From positions 1 through 7,441 of the forward strand of contig JACQDG010000321.1 of NCBI GenBank assembly GCA_016201185.1: a stretch of DNA of 7,441 nucleotides. The letters run 5' to 3'. This stretch comes from Acidobacteriota bacterium. GTDB taxonomy: Bacteria > Acidobacteriota > Terriglobia > Bryobacterales > JACQDG01. Below are positions 4,990 through 7,441 of the stretch, in pieces. Positions within the stretch are counted from its first letter, which is position 1, and each line of letters opens with the position of its first letter. The notes beneath the pieces were generated by a model. The model worked only from the letters and a program-made list of their open reading frames with translations, was not told the DNA's origin and searched no databases. The position numbers and the translations under genes were made by a program.

Positions 4990-7038
4990 TTGGGCAAGCG
5001 CGTCATCCTCGGCGCGGCTTTGTTCGTCGCGGCAATCCTGGGCGCGCTTCTATCCCGAGGCCGGTTCTGGCAGCCTTCCGAGGAGACCACCCAGGAAGGC
5101 CCCGCCAAGCAGCGCGTGCGGGAATTCTGGAGGCTGTTCAATGAAGCCAACCAGCGGCGCATGGAGGGAAACTTCACGCCTGCGGTGGCTCTCTATCGCG
5201 AATGCCTCAAGTTGAATTCTGTCCATGAAGACTCACTTTATTACCTGGGCGCCAGCCTTGAAGAGATTGGCGAATATGTGGAAGCCTCGGCTGCTTACCA
5301 TAAGCTGACGGAGGTAAATCCTTCGAGCGGCCGGGGCTTTTCCCAGTTAGGGCAAGTGTTGTCCGTCCAGGCGCCGGGAGCGCCCGTAAATCTCGATGAG
5401 GCGCGCCGCGCTTACGAGCGGGCCATACAGATTAACAGTGAACAGTCGGGCGGTTTTCTCAGGCTGGGCTTGCTGGATCTCGATCAAGGGCGCTCTTCCG
5501 AGGCCCTGAAAAGCTTCCAGGTTGCAGCCAAGTTTGGCTCGCCGGAAGGCATCTTCCTGGCCGGCTACACGGAGCTTCTCCAGAACCATCCCCGCGAGGC
5601 CATGCCGTCTTTTCGCCGGGTCCTGGAAGCATATGAGCGGGAGCGCCGGGTGGCAGCCCGCGGCGTTTTATCGGAAGGTGATGTCCTGCCGGCGCTGGGA
5701 AAGCCGCTCACGGCGCTGGAACGGGCGGCCATCCAATCCATGCTCTATTTGTATTGGACCGTGGCGCCCGGCGGAGGCTATCCGCCTGGTGTGCCGCGGG
5801 TGTTTCAGGTCCATGATCGCCCGGAGTTAAGCGCGGATTGGAAGCCCGCCGATTCGCAGCTTGGCACCCGCAGTGGCGGCCGGGCCGCCTGGGCCGACTT
5901 CGATCGCGACGGCCGCGTGGACTTAGTAGTCGTCGGCGCCGGCCAACCCGTGCGCCTTTACCAGAATCGCGAAGATGGGTTTGTGGACGTCACCCGGACC
6001 GCCGGGCTCGGCGGCGCGCGGGACGCCTGGGATGCCGTTTGGGGAGACTACGACGGCGATGGTTTCCCGGACCTTTACCTGGTCCGCTCAGGCTTCCTCG
6101 GCAGCGGGCAAAATCAGCTCTTCCACAACAACGGCAACGGCGCCTTTACCGACGTAACCACCGCCACAGGTCTGCATGAAGTCCGCTCCACAGCCCGCGC
6201 TCTTTTCGTCGACCTCGACGGAGATGGCCGGCCTGAGCTAGTTGAGGCCGGCGCGTCAAGCGCCGAATCCGGCCCACTGCGCGTGTATCGCTACGAAGGC
6301 AAGCAGTGGCGCGACAAGACCGCCGAGTGGGGCCTCGCTGCGCGCGGCACGGCCGTCGATTGCGCCGCGGCGGATTACGACCGGGACGGAAAAACGGACC
6401 TGTTTGTTCTCTTCTGGCAGAAGGAAGTGGCTCTCTTCCGCAACCAGGGCAAGGGACACTTCGTCAACTCGACCGAGCAAGCCGGGCTGAAGGGCGTTCA
6501 CGGCCAGGGGTTCAGCTCACTCTTCTTTGACTACGACAAGGACGGGTTGCCCGATCTTCTGCTCGCCAGCTACGCCGCTCCTCCGGACGCGGCCAGCAGT
6601 TACCTCCAGCCAGATTTTCGTTCCCGCCGCCACACGCCACGGCTGTTCCGAAACCGGGGCGCCGGACGTTTTGAGGAAGTGACAGACAAGGCTGGCCTGC
6701 TCCGTAGCTATGGCACGGTGCAGGCGCTGGCTGTGGACGTGAATGGGGACGGATGGCCGGACCTGGTCTTCGCTAACGGAAGCCTGGACTCGCGCCGCCT
6801 TGAGCCGAGCGTTATTCTCGAAAACCGTCAGGGCAAAGAGTTCGGGGAAGCGGCTTACCTGCCCTCCTTTGACCGGCCGGGCAATTTCATCGGCGTGTCG
6901 GCTGCTGATCTGAATCAAGACGAGAAACCCGCGCTTTACTTTGCGACGAACCCAATATTTCGCCAAAGCCGGTTTTCCGGAGGCCTGTTCCTGAAACCGT
7001 CGGTTGTCAAAAAAACCGGCGCAAAGGACTGTCGCTGA
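4990..7038 (+). CDS. Membrane-anchored TPR protein fused to a seven-loop VCBS beta-propeller
   Basis: The 682-residue product begins at TTG. The next ATG (residue 58) would remove the anchor, and a strong ribosome binding site precedes the TTG. Residues 5-22 are a single hydrophobic segment without a lipobox cysteine, so the protein is probably anchored with its bulk in the periplasm. Residues about 42-215 form TPR-like helix pairs (for example A65-VALYRECLKL, Y85-LGASLEEIGEYVEAS, A138-RRAYERAIQIN, A172-LKSFQVAAKFG), a protein-binding scaffold. Residues 300-650 carry calcium loops starting at D303, D353, D408 (last position E), D462, D514 and D583, plus a degenerate seventh at D640 (DLNQDEKPA). 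The protein stops soon after, at KDCR, with no ASPIC/UnbV domain, unlike its upstream partner. It resembles TPR-containing CRTAC1-family proteins. Direct adjacency to the other propeller suggests the two act together, with the TPR part recruiting a partner. The function is not known. Confidence 0.85.
   Translation: MGKRVILGAALFVAAILGALLSRGRFWQPSEETTQEGPAKQRVREFWRLFNEANQRRMEGNFTPAVALYRECLKLNSVHEDSLYYLGASLEEIGEYVEASAAYHKLTEVNPSSGRGFSQLGQVLSVQAPGAPVNLDEARRAYERAIQINSEQSGGFLRLGLLDLDQGRSSEALKSFQVAAKFGSPEGIFLAGYTELLQNHPREAMPSFRRVLEAYERERRVAARGVLSEGDVLPALGKPLTALERAAIQSMLYLYWTVAPGGGYPPGVPRVFQVHDRPELSADWKPADSQLGTRSGGRAAWADFDRDGRVDLVVVGAGQPVRLYQNREDGFVDVTRTAGLGGARDAWDAVWGDYDGDGFPDLYLVRSGFLGSGQNQLFHNNGNGAFTDVTTATGLHEVRSTARALFVDLDGDGRPELVEAGASSAESGPLRVYRYEGKQWRDKTAEWGLAARGTAVDCAAADYDRDGKTDLFVLFWQKEVALFRNQGKGHFVNSTEQAGLKGVHGQGFSSLFFDYDKDGLPDLLLASYAAPPDAASSYLQPDFRSRRHTPRLFRNRGAGRFEEVTDKAGLLRSYGTVQALAVDVNGDGWPDLVFANGSLDSRRLEPSVILENRQGKEFGEAAYLPSFDRPGNFIGVSAADLNQDEKPALYFATNPIFRQSRFSGGLFLKPSVVKKTGAKDCR
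6124..6140 (+). repeat. Propeller-edge DNA repeat, copy 3
   Basis: The same 17 bases as at 3601 and 4000, encoding HNNGNG (residues 379-384 of the TPR-propeller protein). It shows that the likeness between the two propeller genes reaches nucleotide identity at this edge. Confidence 0.65.
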
Positions 7039-7127
7039 GCCAAGTCCTGGAATTCCCTCCCGTCCCATGAGCTGCAACGACTTGAATCAAAGAGCCTTGT
7101 CGTAAATCCCTCGGATAAGGTCCGGGC
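7039..7127. other. Convergent intergenic gap with a weak hairpin
   Basis: This 89-base gap separates the operon end from the convergent cytochrome c gene. The only structure I see is a seven-pair stem with one G-T pair (CCTTGTC 7095-7101, GATAAGG 7114-7120, 12-base loop). It has no T-run on either side, so it is not a typical intrinsic terminator, although both transcripts must end near here. Confidence 0.3.
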
Positions 7128-7441
7128 TTACCAGGCAACCTCCTTCTTGGGGCGCAACGACCACAGGTATTCCACGATACGGTTGATCTCTTCATTGGAC
7201 AGGGAGCTTCTCCAAGCCGGCATGTAAAGAGGCGGCGCGGGCTTATTGGAGTTCTCCACGGGGGGCAGTTTTCCGGAGCGGATGATGTTAGCGACCTCGG
7301 GCTTCGTGTAGTCCTCGGCCACATGCAGCAGCGAAGGCACTTCCCCACCCTGGCTGTTCGGGTTGGGAACGCCGCCCTGCAACTCCATGCCATGGCATCC
7401 CACGCAGCCGTAGCGGACAAATGTCTGTTTCCCTGCCTCAA
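7128..7441 (-). CDS. Class I c-type cytochrome, C-terminal part
   Basis: The frame is open to the right edge, so the N-terminus, including any signal peptide, is missing; 103 residues and the stop are visible. The heme site CVGCH is encoded at 7392-7406, in the context RYGCVGCHG. About 60 residues later comes PPLYMPAW, with the Met (codon 7221-7223) in the place of the sixth heme ligand. The last helix is LSNEEINRIVEYLWSL. The order C-x-x-C-H, then M-P-x-W, then a helix ending in Y-L-W-S-L is that of single-heme class I cytochromes of the CBB3/cytochrome c type, which shuttle electrons in the periplasm or form the electron-transfer domain of a larger enzyme. GTG at 7401-7403 can be read as a start but lies inside the heme motif, so it is not one. 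The gene converges on the operon and is not part of it, but its product is a possible redox partner of the pentaheme protein. The rest of the protein may hold other domains. Confidence 0.85.
   Translation of the reverse strand, partial: EAGKQTFVRYGCVGCHGMELQGGVPNPNSQGGEVPSLLHVAEDYTKPEVANIIRSGKLPPVENSNKPAPPLYMPAWRSSLSNEEINRIVEYLWSLRPKKEVAW

Noticed and set aside
7041..7084. Inverted repeat CAAGTC/GACTTG flanking a 32-base spacer
   Set aside because: Arms of six bases with a long spacer are expected by chance; no sign of an attachment site or element boundary.
7095..7120. Possible terminator hairpin between the convergent genes
   Set aside because: Stem of only seven pairs with one G-T pair, a 12-base loop and no T-run on either side; not called as a terminator.
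7007..7441. Minus-strand frame of 144 codons overlapping the cytochrome c end
   Set aside because: The other frame holds CVGCH, the MPAW ligand motif and a proper helix; this one is arginine- and proline-rich shadow and runs into the operon's last gene.

Overview
This window reads as GC-rich (about 60%) bacterial chromosome. Several things point to a Gram-negative, environmental heterotroph, most likely an Acidobacteriota-type organism: exported c-type cytochromes, two VCBS/FG-GAP beta-propellers of the CRTAC1 kind, and a secreted GH106-like glycosidase. The phylum is an inference from gene content only. I found no mobile element, tRNA, rRNA or CRISPR array.

Layout. (1) Bases 1-795, minus strand: the N-terminal 265 residues of a secreted GH106-like (alpha-L-rhamnosidase family) glycoside hydrolase, cut by the left edge. 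(2) Bases 796-1078: a divergent intergenic region with ribosome binding sites at both ends, a short palindrome and a short direct repeat. (3) Bases 1079-7038, plus strand: a compact three-gene operon. The first gene encodes a five-helix membrane cytochrome joined to a five-heme cytochrome c and a C-terminal beta-rich domain. The second encodes a membrane-anchored propeller with seven Ca-binding loops and a C-terminal ASPIC/UnbV domain. The third encodes a membrane-anchored TPR protein fused to a second seven-loop propeller that lacks ASPIC/UnbV. (4) Bases 7039-7127: a short convergent gap. (5) Bases 7128-7441, minus strand: the C-terminal 103 residues of a class I cytochrome c, cut by the right edge.

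How the genes may work together. Gaps of 5 and 0 bases inside the operon imply co-translation. All three products carry N-terminal membrane segments and place their large domains outside the cytoplasmic membrane. The cytochrome has transmembrane histidines placed so that one or two b-type hemes could be held, next to five covalent c-type heme sites, so it could carry electrons from quinol to periplasmic c hemes. The propellers would then be docking or scaffold partners at the membrane surface. This is an inference. The substrate or terminal acceptor cannot be read from the sequence, and I know of no characterised system with exactly this composition.
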